From positions 1 through 33,952 of the forward strand of contig CAMEHU010000017.1 in NCBI GenBank assembly GCA_945917765.1: a stretch of DNA of 33,952 nt. Reading direction: 5' to 3'. How positions within the stretch are numbered: the first letter of the stretch is position 1; each line of letters begins with the position of its first letter. The translations under genes were made by a program, and so were the position numbers. Positions 14,434 to 23,286 of the stretch are shown here, in pieces. The notes beneath the pieces were generated by a model. It had not been told where the DNA came from. It saw only the letters and a list, made by a program, of their open reading frames with translations, and searched no databases. Source of the stretch: an uncultured Lachnospiraceae bacterium (GTDB taxonomy: Bacteria > Bacillota > Clostridia > TANB77 > CAG-508).

Positions 14434-15822
14434 ATGGATTACCAAAATTTTACATTAGTTGAATTGCGTCAATTAGCAAAAGAAAAAGGGACTAAAAATG
14501 TTTCAAAATTAAAAAAAGATGAATTAATAGATTTATTACAAAATCTAAATGAAATAGAAGATATTAAAACAAATGAAGGAAAAGCACCAGAAGAATATAA
14601 TGCTGTTCAAAAACAAAATAATACCTATAATAATGAGGAAGATAATATAACTAGTATTGTTAATGATTCATCAAATACATATTATAAATTAACAAATGAA
14701 GATGATGTTATTGTAGAAGGAATACTAGAAGTTTTACCAGATGGATATGGATTTTTAAGAGGAAAAAACTATTTATCAAGCCCTAAAGATGTATATATTT
14801 CTCCTGTTCAAATAAAGAGATTTAGATTAGATAAAGGTGATAAAATTAAAGGAATTGCAAGAACACCAAAAGAGGGAGAAAAATTCCCAGCACTTATATT
14901 TGTTGGTGAAGTAAATGGAGAAGCACCAGAAAAAGCTTATAGAAGAGTAAAATTTGATGATTTAACACCTATATATCCTAATGAAAGATTACGTTTAGAA
15001 ACAAAACCTAATGAATATGCTATGAGAATAATAGACCTTGTTTCACCAATAGGAAAAGGGCAAAGAGGAATGATTGTTGCTCCTCCAAAGGTTGGTAAAA
15101 CAACATTATTGAAAAAAATTGCAAACAGCATTACAGCAAATAATCCTGAAGTAGAATTAATAGTACTATTAATTGATGAAAGACCAGAAGAAGTAACAGA
15201 TATGATTCGTTCAATAAAAGGTGATGTTATATATTCAACATTTGATGAATTACCAGAACATCATGTTAAAGTTGCTGAAATGGTTCTTGAAAGAGCAAAA
15301 AGATTAACAGAACAAAAGAAAGATGTTGTAATCTTATTAGACAGTATTACAAGATTAGCTCGTGCATATAACTTAGTAATTCCTTCTTCAGGAAGAACAT
15401 TATCAGGAGGTTTTGACCCAGCTGCATTACACAAACCTAAAAAATTCTTTGGAGCTGCAAGAAATATTGAAAATGGCGGAAGCTTAACAATTTTAGCAAC
15501 ATCATTAGTTGAAACAGGAAGTAGAATGGATGAAGTAATTTTTGAAGAATTTAAAGGTACAGGTAATATGGAGGTTGTATTAGATAGAAAACTATCTGAA
15601 AAACGTATATTCCCAGCATTAGACATCAATAAATCAGGAACAAGAAGAGAAGATTTATTATTAACACCTAAAGAGTTAGAAACAGTATTCGCATTAAGAA
15701 AAGCGTTAAATTCATTACCAGTTGCAGATGTTACTGAGCAAGTATTATCTCAAATGGTACAAACTAAGAATAATGATGAGTTTATTGGAAAAATGGAAGA
15801 GTATCTAAAAAGATTTAAATAA
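14434..15822 (+). CDS. rho: Transcription termination factor Rho
   Basis: Rho is a hexameric RNA-dependent ATPase that ends transcription of untranslated RNA. This 462-residue protein has the N-terminal Rho_N/SAP-like helices ([21 protein letters not shown]), a short Asn/Glu-rich insertion (about 40-80), the RNA-binding cold-shock domain with DGYGFLRG (about 105), Walker [12 protein letters not shown] (about 215-225), Walker [17 protein letters not shown], and Q/R loops around [20 protein letters not shown] and [16 protein letters not shown] precedes ATG 14434. In B. subtilis rho is near the divIC-to-prfA region only loosely, so the adjacency here is just noted. It ends in a strong terminator. 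Confidence 0.97.
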   Translation: MDYQNFTLVELRQLAKEKGTKNVSKLKKDELIDLLQNLNEIEDIKTNEGKAPEEYNAVQKQNNTYNNEEDNITSIVNDSSNTYYKLTNEDDVIVEGILEVLPDGYGFLRGKNYLSSPKDVYISPVQIKRFRLDKGDKIKGIARTPKEGEKFPALIFVGEVNGEAPEKAYRRVKFDDLTPIYPNERLRLETKPNEYAMRIIDLVSPIGKGQRGMIVAPPKVGKTTLLKKIANSITANNPEVELIVLLIDERPEEVTDMIRSIKGDVIYSTFDELPEHHVKVAEMVLERAKRLTEQKKDVVILLDSITRLARAYNLVIPSSGRTLSGGFDPAALHKPKKFFGAARNIENGGSLTILATSLVETGSRMDEVIFEEFKGTGNMEVVLDRKLSEKRIFPALDINKSGTRREDLLLTPKELETVFALRKALNSLPVADVTEQVLSQMVQTKNNDEFIGKMEEYLKRFK

Positions 15823-15873
15823 AAATCCAGATAAATACTGAAAAATTAAGGTAAATTCAGATAAATCTAAACA

Positions 15874-15912
15874 AACAAAATAGGCTACTAAAAAGTAGCC
15901 TATTTTGTTTGT
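15874..15912. terminator. Strong bidirectional terminator after rho
   Basis: AAACAAAATAGGCTACT (15874-15890) pairs with AGTAGCCTATTTTGTTT around a 4-nt loop; A- and T-runs flank the GC core, so it could act on both strands. Confidence 0.9.
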
Positions 15913-16006
15913 AGATTAGAAAAAATAGTTATGTACTTGCATATTAAATTCCTATGATGTGTTACTGGAAATTTTTATGAAAATATAGATTTTTTATGTA
16001 ATCTTG

Positions 16007-16015
16007 TGGTATAAT
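16007..16015 (+). promoter_or_regulatory. Extended -10 promoter of the Stealth pair
   Basis: TGGTATAAT with TATAAT at 16010-16015; no convincing -35. About 70 bp upstream of the GTG start. Confidence 0.5.
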
Positions 16016-16084
16016 ATAATAAATGATTAAAGGCGCAGAATACTTAGAAATAAATAAAAATTCTATTAAGGTAGGGGTTGAGAA

Positions 16085-17092
16085 GTGAAGAAAAAAAGTT
16101 TGAACGAAAAAATTGATATTGTAGTTTTATGGGTAGATGGAAATGATGAGGAATGGGTAAAAGAAAAAAATGAATATATGGAACATAAGGGAGATAAAGA
16201 GAGTAATAGATTTAGAGATTGCGATAATTTACAATATGTTTTCAGAGGAATAGAAAAATATGTACCATGGATTAATAAAGTTTTTTTTATAACATGGGGA
16301 CATACTCCAGCCTGGTTAGATACAAATAATGAGAAGCTAGTAATAATAAAGCATGAAGATTTTATACCAAAACAATATTTACCAACATTTAATTCAAATG
16401 TTATTGAATTAAATTTGCATAGAATAGAAAGCCTTTCAGAAAAATTTATACTAATGAATGATGATTTATTCTTTTTGAAAAAAATAAAACCGGAAGATTT
16501 TTTTGTTGATGGGAAGCCTACTGATGTATATGCAGAATATACTCAACTTGCTTCATCATATAATGATGTACATTATATGATGAAAGCTAATATCTTAGCA
16601 ATAATAAACAAACATTTTAATAAAGAAGAATGTATAAAAAAGCATCATAAAAAATTCCTGAATAAAAAATATGGAAAATTAAATGAGAAAACAAAATATT
16701 CAATGAAATTCAAGAAAAAATTTGTAGGATTTTGGAATTTTCATGCTCCACAACCATATTTAAAAGATACATTTAGAAAAATGTGGGAGCTTGAAGGAGA
16801 ATTATTAGATAATGCATGCAAAAACAAATTTAGAAATGCAAGTGATTTAGGTCATTATTTATGTAGATATTGGCAAATGGTTTCTGGAGAATTTGTGCCT
16901 AAAAAAGATTATAGTAAGTATCTAACTTTTTTAAATGACAATACAGAAAATATTAAAGAATTAAGAAGCAAAAAGTATAAATATGTATGTATAAATGATG
17001 CTTTTACAAATATTGATTTTGAAAAATCTAAAAATGAAATAAATAATGTGCTTCAAGAATTATTGCCAGAAAAGTCAAAATTTGAATTATAA
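16085..17092 (+). CDS. Stealth-family sugar-phosphate transferase 1
   Basis: Stealth proteins transfer hexose-1-phosphate to build phosphodiester-linked surface or capsular polysaccharides. This 335-residue protein shows CR1 DIVVLWVDGNDEEW (about 11-24), CR2 from RFRDCDNLQYVFRGIEKYVPW through VFFITWGHTPAWL and HEDFIPKQYLPTFNSNVIE to FILMNDDLFFLK, and the C-terminal regions ACKNKFRNASDLGHYL and CINDA. There is no signal peptide, fitting cytoplasmic synthesis. Start is GTG 16085 after AGGGG. The next gene is a diverged tandem copy 18 bp downstream. No other capsule genes are nearby. Confidence 0.88.
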   Translation: MKKKSLNEKIDIVVLWVDGNDEEWVKEKNEYMEHKGDKESNRFRDCDNLQYVFRGIEKYVPWINKVFFITWGHTPAWLDTNNEKLVIIKHEDFIPKQYLPTFNSNVIELNLHRIESLSEKFILMNDDLFFLKKIKPEDFFVDGKPTDVYAEYTQLASSYNDVHYMMKANILAIINKHFNKEECIKKHHKKFLNKKYGKLNEKTKYSMKFKKKFVGFWNFHAPQPYLKDTFRKMWELEGELLDNACKNKFRNASDLGHYLCRYWQMVSGEFVPKKDYSKYLTFLNDNTENIKELRSKKYKYVCINDAFTNIDFEKSKNEINNVLQELLPEKSKFEL

Positions 17093-17110
17093 ATTAAAGG
17101 AAAGTAAGAA

Positions 17111-18103
17111 ATGAAAAAAATAAAAGACAAAATTGATTTTGTAATTTTGTGGGTAGACGGAAATGATGAGAATTGGTTAAAGCAAAAAAATGAATACTTA
17201 GGAATAACTGGTGATTCAAATATAAATAGATTTAGAGATTGTGAAAATTTACAATACTTATTTAGGGGAATAGAGAAGCATGCACCTTGGGTTAATAAAG
17301 TGTTTTTTGTAACTTGGGGGCATTTGCCTAAATGGCTAGATGTTGCTAATCCTAAAATAGAAATTATAAAACATGAAGATTTTATTCCTAAAGAATATTT
17401 ACCAACATTTAATTCTAATGTAATAGAAATGAATTTATTTAGAATTAAAGACTTATCTTCAAAATTTGTTATTTTTAATGATGATTTATTTATATTAAAA
17501 GATTTAAAGCCAGAAGATTTTTTTGAAAATGGTTTGCCAAAAGATATGTATATAGAATACATAAAAAAGAATTGTAGTAGAAGACATTATGTTTTAAGAA
17601 AAAATCATGCTGATATTATAAATAAGTATTTTTCAAAACAAGAATTCATAAAAAATAATAAATGGAAAATGTTTAATATAAAATATAAAAAAGACAATTT
17701 TAAAACATTGAAAATGTTGAAATATAAAGAGTTTCAAGATATTTATTCGCAACATCTAACGCAATGTTATTTAAAAGAATCTTTTGAGGAAATTTGGAAA
17801 AAAGAACAAGAAAAACTAGATAAAGCATGCAAGAATAAATTTAGAGCGGACAACGACTTGGGCTGTGTATTAGCTAGATATTGGCAATTACTATCTGGAA
17901 AATTTATACCAACCACAAAAATTGGAAAGTATTTTATAATGGCAAATGATAATCATAAATTACTTAAAACTATTAGTAATAGAAAGAAAAAAATTATTTG
18001 TATAAATGATTCAGATTTAAAAATTGATTTTGAAAAATCAAGAGATGAAATAAATGGTGCGTTAGAAAGAATATTTCCAAATCAATGTAGTTTTGAAAAA
18101 TAA
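17111..18103 (+). CDS. Stealth-family sugar-phosphate transferase 2 (tandem paralogue)
   Basis: This 330-residue protein is a paralogue of the preceding gene and keeps the same blocks: DFVILWVDGNDENW, RFRDCENLQYLFRGIEKHAPW, VFFVTWGHLPKWLD, HEDFIPKEYLPTFNSNVIE, FVIFNDDLFILKDLKPEDFF and ACKNKFRADNDLGCVLARYW. Divergence is concentrated in the middle (about 155-220), the likely acceptor or donor-selecting part. AAAGGAAAG precedes ATG 17111, and the two genes form one operon ended by the hairpin at 18113. Confidence 0.87.
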   Translation: MKKIKDKIDFVILWVDGNDENWLKQKNEYLGITGDSNINRFRDCENLQYLFRGIEKHAPWVNKVFFVTWGHLPKWLDVANPKIEIIKHEDFIPKEYLPTFNSNVIEMNLFRIKDLSSKFVIFNDDLFILKDLKPEDFFENGLPKDMYIEYIKKNCSRRHYVLRKNHADIINKYFSKQEFIKNNKWKMFNIKYKKDNFKTLKMLKYKEFQDIYSQHLTQCYLKESFEEIWKKEQEKLDKACKNKFRADNDLGCVLARYWQLLSGKFIPTTKIGKYFIMANDNHKLLKTISNRKKKIICINDSDLKIDFEKSRDEINGALERIFPNQCSFEK

Positions 18104-18112
18104 TCCAAAATG

Positions 18113-18153
18113 CCTGCAAGTAATTGGCTAAGTAGCTATGCTTGCAGGTTTTT
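18113..18153 (+). terminator. Terminator of the Stealth operon
   Basis: CCTGCAAG (18113-18120) pairs with CTTGCAGG (18141-18148), followed by TTTTT. Confidence 0.8.
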
Positions 18154-18229
18154 ATATAATATGTTAAAATTTGTAATGGAAAATATTTGATGATTTAAAT
18201 TTAATATAATAAAAGAAGAAGGGAAATAT

Positions 18230-18601
18230 ATGTTAAGAAATGAAATAGAAAAATATATAAACAAAAAATATGATGCACTACAAGAGTATCCATGGGCTGA
18301 TACACCTAATTTTACAACTTTCAAACATAAAGATAATATGAAATGGTTTGCATTAATTATGGATATCTCATATGAAAGATTAAAAATAGATAAAGAAGGA
18401 ATAGTAAATGTAATAAATTTAAAAAATATTCCTGAAATGATAGGTGGACTTAGAAAAGAAGAAGGAATTTTGCCGGCATATCATATGAATAAAGAACATT
18501 GGATTACTGTTTTGTTGGATGGAACTGTTGAAAAAGAGGAGATTTGTAATTTAATTGATATTAGTTTTGAATTATTGAAAAATGAAAATTTTGACAAATA
18601 A
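18230..18601 (+). CDS. MmcQ/YjbR family protein
   Basis: This 123-residue soluble protein has the MmcQ/YjbR signatures: an N-terminal ALQEYPWADTPNFTTFKHKDN, MKWFALIMDI, VNVINLKNIPEMIGGLRKEEGILPAYHMNKEHWITVLLDGT. The fold is CyaY-like; the family is often called DNA-binding but its role is not settled. AAGGG lies 7-8 nt before ATG 18230. The asnA-operon promoter overlaps its last codons. Confidence 0.85.
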   Translation: MLRNEIEKYINKKYDALQEYPWADTPNFTTFKHKDNMKWFALIMDISYERLKIDKEGIVNVINLKNIPEMIGGLRKEEGILPAYHMNKEHWITVLLDGTVEKEEICNLIDISFELLKNENFDK

Positions 18602-18619
18602 AGAAAATCATGCTATAAT
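18591..18619 (+). promoter_or_regulatory. Promoter of the T-box-asnA-asnS operon
   Basis: TTGACA (18591-18596), 17 bp, TATAAT (18614-18619) with a TGC just before it (extended -10). A near-consensus promoter, as expected for a leader controlled by attenuation. Confidence 0.85.
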
Positions 18620-18625
18620 AAAAAT

Positions 18626-18921
18626 GCGTTGAAGAGGAAAAGTAGCTTAGATTTTCATATCAGTGAGTTAGGTATAGTGTGAACTAACTATGAAAGCTTT
18701 GTGAAAGAACACCTCTGAGCTAACCACCAAACGAGGATTAAAAATCGCTCAAGTAGGCTGGTTCGGAAGCAAACCGTTATCATATTGCTAATGCTTGATA
18801 GAGCAGAAAAAAGAGATTGCTAAATAATCGTTTATATAGGATAAACGTTAGTAATAAATTAAGGTGGCACCGCGGATACCCGTATTCGTCCTTATTGTAG
18901 GATGATACGGGTATTTTTGTA
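18626..18921 (+). ncRNA. T-box riboswitch, tRNA-Asn type
   Basis: This leader senses uncharged tRNA and allows read-through into asnA-asnS. Stem I runs from AGAGGAAAAGTAG (about 18632) through CAGTGAG and an apical GGTATAGTG to the specifier loop GAAAGAACACCTCT; the specifier is AAC (18708-18710), an Asn codon. The T-box core AAGGTGGCACCGCGG begins at 18861. Its TGGC pairs with an NCCA end whose discriminator is G, as in tRNA-Asn. The terminator pairs ATACCCGTAT-type sequence (about 18877) with ATACGGGTAT (about 18906), followed by TTTTTGT. Specifier and discriminator agree with the asparagine genes downstream. Confidence 0.95.
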
Positions 18922-18994
18922 TTTAAGGAGGTGGAAAATAGATATATCCTACAAATATCTTAATGAAATGAAAATTAAGAAAGAAGGGATTAAA

Positions 18995-19963
18995 ATGAAA
19001 AAGGAATTAAGTTATTTAGAAACTGTAAAGATGATTGCAGAAACAAAAAAACACTTTGAAGGACAATTAGAAGCACGATTAGGGATTATTAAAGTGCCAA
19101 GTCCAATATTTTTAAAAGCATCATCAGGGTTACAAGACCAATTATCAGGAACAGAAGAGGCGGTTAGCTTTGAAAGAGAAGATGAAAAATTTGAGATAGT
19201 ACATTCTCTTGCAAAATGGAAAAGAGAAACATTAGGAAAATATGAATTTAAATCACATACAGGGTTATACACAGACATGAAGGCTATTAGAAAAGACGAA
19301 GTTGTTGATGAAATACATTCATACTATGTAGAGCAATGGGATTGGGAAAAAGTAATTGCTAAAGAAGATAGAACAATTGATTATTTAAAAGAAACAGTTA
19401 AATCAATATATAAGGCTATCAGGCAAACATCAATTTATCTAAAACAAAAATATCATTTCTTAGGATTAGAATTACCTAAAACTATATACTTCATTACTAG
19501 CCAAGAATTAGAAGATATGTATCCTGATGTATCTCCAGAAGAAAGAGAACAACTAATCGGAAAAGAGAAAAAAGCTGTATTTATTATAGGAATAGGAGAT
19601 AAATTAAAATCTGGGAAAATACATGATAAAAGAAGTCCAGATTATGATGATTGGCAACTTGATGGAGATTTATTAATCTATGATAAAACACTAGGAAAGA
19701 CTATTGAAATTTCATCTATGGGAATAAGAGTTGATGAAAAGTCGTTAGTTAAACAATTAGAAAAAGCAGATTGTGTGGATAGATTAAAAATGCCATACCA
19801 TCAAAAAATAGTAAAAAAAGAGATTCCATATACAATAGGTGGAGGAATAGGTCAATCAAGAATTTGTATGTTATTACTAGAAAAAGAGCATATTGCAGAA
19901 GTTCAAGCATCAGCATGGGATGAGAAGGTTTGTGCTGAATTAGCAGATAAGAAAGTTTTATAA
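18995..19963 (+). CDS. asnA: Aspartate-ammonia ligase (asparagine synthetase A)
   Basis: AsnA makes asparagine from aspartate, ammonia and ATP. The 322-residue protein matches the family length (about 330) and blocks: LEARLGIIKVPSPIFLKASSGLQDQLSG, VHSLAKWKRETLGKY, GLYTDMKAIRKDE, HSYYVEQWDWEKVI, SPDYDDWQLDGDLL and IGGGIGQSRICMLLL. It has a class II aminoacyl-tRNA-synthetase-like fold. Start ATG 18995 has AAGAAGGG upstream; the frame is open earlier (18902) but that part overlaps the T-box terminator. It is followed by asnS, and both are controlled by the same Asn T-box. Confidence 0.97.
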   Translation: MKKELSYLETVKMIAETKKHFEGQLEARLGIIKVPSPIFLKASSGLQDQLSGTEEAVSFEREDEKFEIVHSLAKWKRETLGKYEFKSHTGLYTDMKAIRKDEVVDEIHSYYVEQWDWEKVIAKEDRTIDYLKETVKSIYKAIRQTSIYLKQKYHFLGLELPKTIYFITSQELEDMYPDVSPEEREQLIGKEKKAVFIIGIGDKLKSGKIHDKRSPDYDDWQLDGDLLIYDKTLGKTIEISSMGIRVDEKSLVKQLEKADCVDRLKMPYHQKIVKKEIPYTIGGGIGQSRICMLLLEKEHIAEVQASAWDEKVCAELADKKVL

Positions 19964-19982
19964 AAGAAAGGGGTTTTTTATT

Positions 19983-21350
19983 ATGGATATAAAAGAGTTA
20001 TATGAAAGTTATGAAAAATATTTAGATAAAGAGATAACAGTTTGTGCATGGATTAGAAAACATAGAAAACAAAAAGAAATTGGATTTATAGAGTTATCAG
20101 ATGGTACTTGTTTTAAAAAATTACAAGTAGTATATGATTTAAGTACAAAAGATTTTGATATGGTTCAAAAAATTCATTTTGGTTCATCTATAAAAGTAAC
20201 AGGAAGTTTAGTGAAATTAGAAAGAGGAGGAGAGATAGAATTAAAAGCAAAAGAAATAGAACTTGTTGGAGATTGCCCAGAAGACTATCCAATACAACCA
20301 AAAAAACACACTAGAGAGTTTTTAAGAGAACAAGCATATTTACGACCAAGAACAACTTTATTTACAGCAGTTTTTAGAGTTAGAAGTATTGCAGCAATGG
20401 CAGTTCATCAGTATTTTACATCACATGGATTTTTATATTTACAAGCACCAATATTAACTGCAAGTGATTGTGAGGGAGCAGGAGAGATGTTCCAAATAAC
20501 AACACAAGATTTGGACAAGATTGCTGAAACAGGTGCAGTTGATTATGCTAAGGAGTTTTTTAAGAAAAAAGTTAGTTTATCTGTTTCAACACAATTAGAA
20601 GCGGAAACTTTTGCTCAAGCTTTTAAAAAGGTATATACTTTCGGACCAACATTTAGAGCTGATCCATCAAACACTCCATATCATGCAGCAGAATTTTGGC
20701 AAATTGAGCCTGAAGTTGCATTTTGTGATTTAGATGGAATTATGGAAATTGCTGAAGATATGCTTAGATTTGTTATAGGTTATGTACTGGAACATGCAAA
20801 AGAAGAAATAAAATTTTTAGATGAAACCGTTGAAGAAGGTTTAATTGATAAACTTACTAGAACAATGAATGCAGAGTTTAAAAGAGTAACATATAAAGAA
20901 TGTATAGACATTTTAAAGAAAGCCGATAGAGTATGGGAGTATGTTCCAGAATATGGTGCAGATATAGCAAAAGAGCATGAAAAGTATTTAACAGAATATT
21001 TTGATTGTCCATTGTTTATTACAATGTGGCCAAAAGAATTAAAAAGTTTCTATATGAAGCAGATGGAAGATGGAACAGTTGCAGGAGCTGACTTGGAGTT
21101 ACCAGGAATAGGAGAAACATTTGGAATGAGTCAAAGAGAAGAGGATTATGATAAGCTTATAACTAGAATGAAAGAGTTAGATATGAAGTTGGAAGAGTAT
21201 GATTGGTATTTAGGATTAAGAAAGTATGGAACATGCAAAAGGGCAGGTTTTGGAATTGGTTTTGAAAGACTACTTATGTATTTAACTGGAATGAAAAACA
21301 TTCGTGATGTCATTGCTTATCCTAGAACTGAGGGGAGTTGCAAGTTTTAG
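19983..21350 (+). CDS. asnS: Asparaginyl-tRNA synthetase
   Basis: This 455-residue class II synthetase charges tRNA-Asn. The N-terminal OB-fold anticodon domain (about 1-105) includes VCAWIRKHRKQKEIGFIELS and GGEIELKAKEIELVG. The catalytic domain has TALF-like YLRPRTTLFTAVFRVRS, motif 2 FGPTFRADPSNTPYHAAEFW, and motif 3 GFGIGFERLLMYLTGMKNIRDVIAYPRT at the C-terminus. GAAAGGGG precedes ATG 19983, 19 bp after asnA. Synthesis and use of asparagine are thus placed under one tRNA-Asn sensor. AsnS-type assignment rather than AspS rests on the short length and the operon. Confidence 0.95.
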   Translation: MDIKELYESYEKYLDKEITVCAWIRKHRKQKEIGFIELSDGTCFKKLQVVYDLSTKDFDMVQKIHFGSSIKVTGSLVKLERGGEIELKAKEIELVGDCPEDYPIQPKKHTREFLREQAYLRPRTTLFTAVFRVRSIAAMAVHQYFTSHGFLYLQAPILTASDCEGAGEMFQITTQDLDKIAETGAVDYAKEFFKKKVSLSVSTQLEAETFAQAFKKVYTFGPTFRADPSNTPYHAAEFWQIEPEVAFCDLDGIMEIAEDMLRFVIGYVLEHAKEEIKFLDETVEEGLIDKLTRTMNAEFKRVTYKECIDILKKADRVWEYVPEYGADIAKEHEKYLTEYFDCPLFITMWPKELKSFYMKQMEDGTVAGADLELPGIGETFGMSQREEDYDKLITRMKELDMKLEEYDWYLGLRKYGTCKRAGFGIGFERLLMYLTGMKNIRDVIAYPRTEGSCKF

Positions 21351-21376
21351 ATAAAGAGTAATAAATCTATGCAAAT

Positions 21377-21422
21377 AAAAAAATGCAAGAGTATTAGTGG
21401 TAAAATACTCTTGCATTTTTTA
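21377..21422 (+). terminator. Terminator of the asn operon
   Basis: AAAATGCAAGAGTATT pairs with AATACTCTTGCATTTT around a short loop, then T residues. Confidence 0.9.
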
Positions 21423-21760
21423 CTTTAAACTATGAAAAAGGGAGAGAGGAGACATAACAAGTTGACGCCACGGAGATTATTTTGATAATATGTAAACTAA
21501 ATCATAAACTAAATCAAGAAAAAGAATGAACATAATAGGTTGACACGCAGGAAGTTATAAAAACATTATGTAAAGACATATTCCAAAACATAAAAACACT
21601 ATAAAATAAAAAAGCATAATAATAAAAATGCTATAGTATTAGGAAAAGGTTCGACCTTATGTTAACTTGTGATTCTTCAGTTCACCTCATCATAAATTTA
21701 ATCTTTTAATCGAAAAATATAGAATTATAAATTATATTATGATAAGATGTAAAAAACTTC
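21423..21760. other. Gene-free interval with a 77-78-bp tandem promoter-like repeat
   Basis: No gene is seen. Two related blocks begin ACATAAcAaGTTGACgC (21452) and ACATAAtAgGTTGACacG (21530), period about 78 bp, each followed by an ATAAT-like box and ATGTAAA. Both look like promoters (TTGACG...GATAAT; TTGACA...CATTAT). A hairpin of GCAT/ATGC with ACTATA/TATAGT arms follows at about 21597-21640. The start of the DHH gene's leader lies at the end. Confidence 0.5.
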
Positions 21761-21775
21761 ATGGAGGATAAAAAA

Positions 21776-22696
21776 ATGAGAAAAGTTGTAACTACATATA
21801 CCAATCCAGACATGGATGGAATATCATTAATGTATGCGTACACTGAATTCTTAAGAAAAAAAGGTGAAGATGCTGAATATTATTTTGAAGGCACGATTAA
21901 GAAAGAGGCAGAAATTGTATTACAAATGTTTAACATACACCTAAATAGTATTGCGAGAATTGAAAATAATGATAAAATTATTTTAGTAGATACAAACTAC
22001 TTGTCAGAAATTTCAAAAGCTGTTAAAAAGGAAAATATTGTCGAAGTTATAGATCATCATAACAGAGAAAGTTGGTTAGACGAAAATCCTAATCTTAAAA
22101 TACAAATAGAATTAATTGGAGCTGCAGCAACACTTGTAGCTGAAAGATTTAAAAATGAAAATATAGATATTTCAAGAGAATCAGCTATTTTATTATATTA
22201 TGGAATAATATCAAATACTATGAATCTAAAAATCAAATTAACGAGTCAAAAAGATATTGAAATGGCTAACTGGTTAAAAAGCAAAGTTCCAGAAATAACT
22301 GATGAAACTACAACAGAAATATTTGTAAAAAAATCTCAAATAGGGGAGAGTTTAAGGGAAGAAATGGAAGTTGAATTCAAAGACCAGTTTATGACTATCT
22401 CTTGGTCAATGGGACAACTTGAAGTCGCTAATGCCCAAGATTTCTTAAATAAATATGAAAATGATATTAGAAAAATACTAGATACTGTTAGTGAGGAAAA
22501 TGATGTTGATTATATATCTGTAAATTGTATGGATATTATTAATGGTTATAGTATTATTGTTGCTAGAGATGATAAAACAGCTAAAGTTATTTCTGATGCA
22601 GTAGGATTTGAGTTTAAAGATTTAAAAGCTAAAACTAACGAATTAGTAAGTAGAAAAGAAATAGTTAAAGTTATAAGAGGAATATATAAAAAATAA
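21776..22696 (+). CDS. DHH-family phosphoesterase, inorganic-pyrophosphatase-like
   Basis: This 306-residue protein has DHH metal-binding motifs: TYTNPDMDGISLMYAY (about 7-22, the NPDxD motif), ILVDTNYL (D) and VIDHHNRESW (about 91-101, the DHH motif), followed by AAATLVAERF. The C-terminal half has the DHHA2-like layout ending in VIRGIYKK. It resembles manganese-dependent pyrophosphatases (PpaC), but the first motif lacks the usual leading His, so pyrophosphatase activity is uncertain; another phosphate ester may be hydrolysed. GGAGG at 21763-21767 selects ATG 21776; the upstream ATG 21761 overlaps the ribosome-binding site. Confidence 0.75.
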   Translation: MRKVVTTYTNPDMDGISLMYAYTEFLRKKGEDAEYYFEGTIKKEAEIVLQMFNIHLNSIARIENNDKIILVDTNYLSEISKAVKKENIVEVIDHHNRESWLDENPNLKIQIELIGAAATLVAERFKNENIDISRESAILLYYGIISNTMNLKIKLTSQKDIEMANWLKSKVPEITDETTTEIFVKKSQIGESLREEMEVEFKDQFMTISWSMGQLEVANAQDFLNKYENDIRKILDTVSEENDVDYISVNCMDIINGYSIIVARDDKTAKVISDAVGFEFKDLKAKTNELVSRKEIVKVIRGIYKK

Positions 22697-22718
22697 TTAA
22701 ATTGGAGTTGCGTTATCT

Positions 22719-23228
22719 ATGGAATACAAAATTAGAAGAAAAGAGTAAAAAGATTGTTATGATGTTGCTCATGTAGTTACTGTGGCTTGGCAGGAAACTT
22801 ATAGAGGAATAGTTAATGATGAGTTTTTAGATAATCTTCCTAATACTGAAGAAGAAAGAGGAAAGAAATCTTTTAATGAATTTGATGAAAACGATAATCA
22901 TCAATTTGTTTTAGAAGTAGATGGCAAAGTAGTAGGCTTTGTTAATGTTGGTATAACAGATGATTCAGAATACAGAAATCAAGGCGAAATATTTGCCGTA
23001 TATATGATAAAAAAGTATAAAGGTAATGGATTTGGCAGAAAACTTACTGAAGTAGGGATTAATGAGTTAAAGAAACTTGGTTGCACCAAAATGATTATAG
23101 GTTGTTTAGAGGGTAATCCATCAAATGAATACTATAAACATATAGGTGGTAAGTTTATAAAAACTAGACTATTTAAATTGCCGAATCAAGAATTGATAGA
23201 AAATGTATATTATTATGAATCAATCTAA
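22719..23228 (+). pseudogene. GNAT acetyltransferase with an in-frame stop
   Basis: The reading frame starts at ATG 22719 (GGAG upstream) as MEYKIRRKE, meets TAA at 22746-22748, and continues in the same frame with KDCYDVAHVVTVAWQETYRG to the end. Joined, it is a complete GNAT: N-terminal AWQETYRGIVNDEFLDNL, FVLEVDGKVVGFVNVG, acetyl-CoA loop VYMIKKYKGNGFGRKL, and GCLEGNPSNEYYKHIGGKFI. The acceptor is unknown. Re-initiation at GTG 22782 would give 148 residues lacking the first strand, so it is likely impaired. Confidence 0.75.
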
Positions 23229-23286
23229 GAATTAGTAATAAAAAATAATTAAATGATTTATACATATAGTTTTAAGGAGAAAATAT

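Noticed and set aside
21650-21662. GGTTCGACC resembling a tRNA T-arm
   Set aside because: The base that must be C61 is T, and no acceptor, anticodon or D arm can be folded around it.
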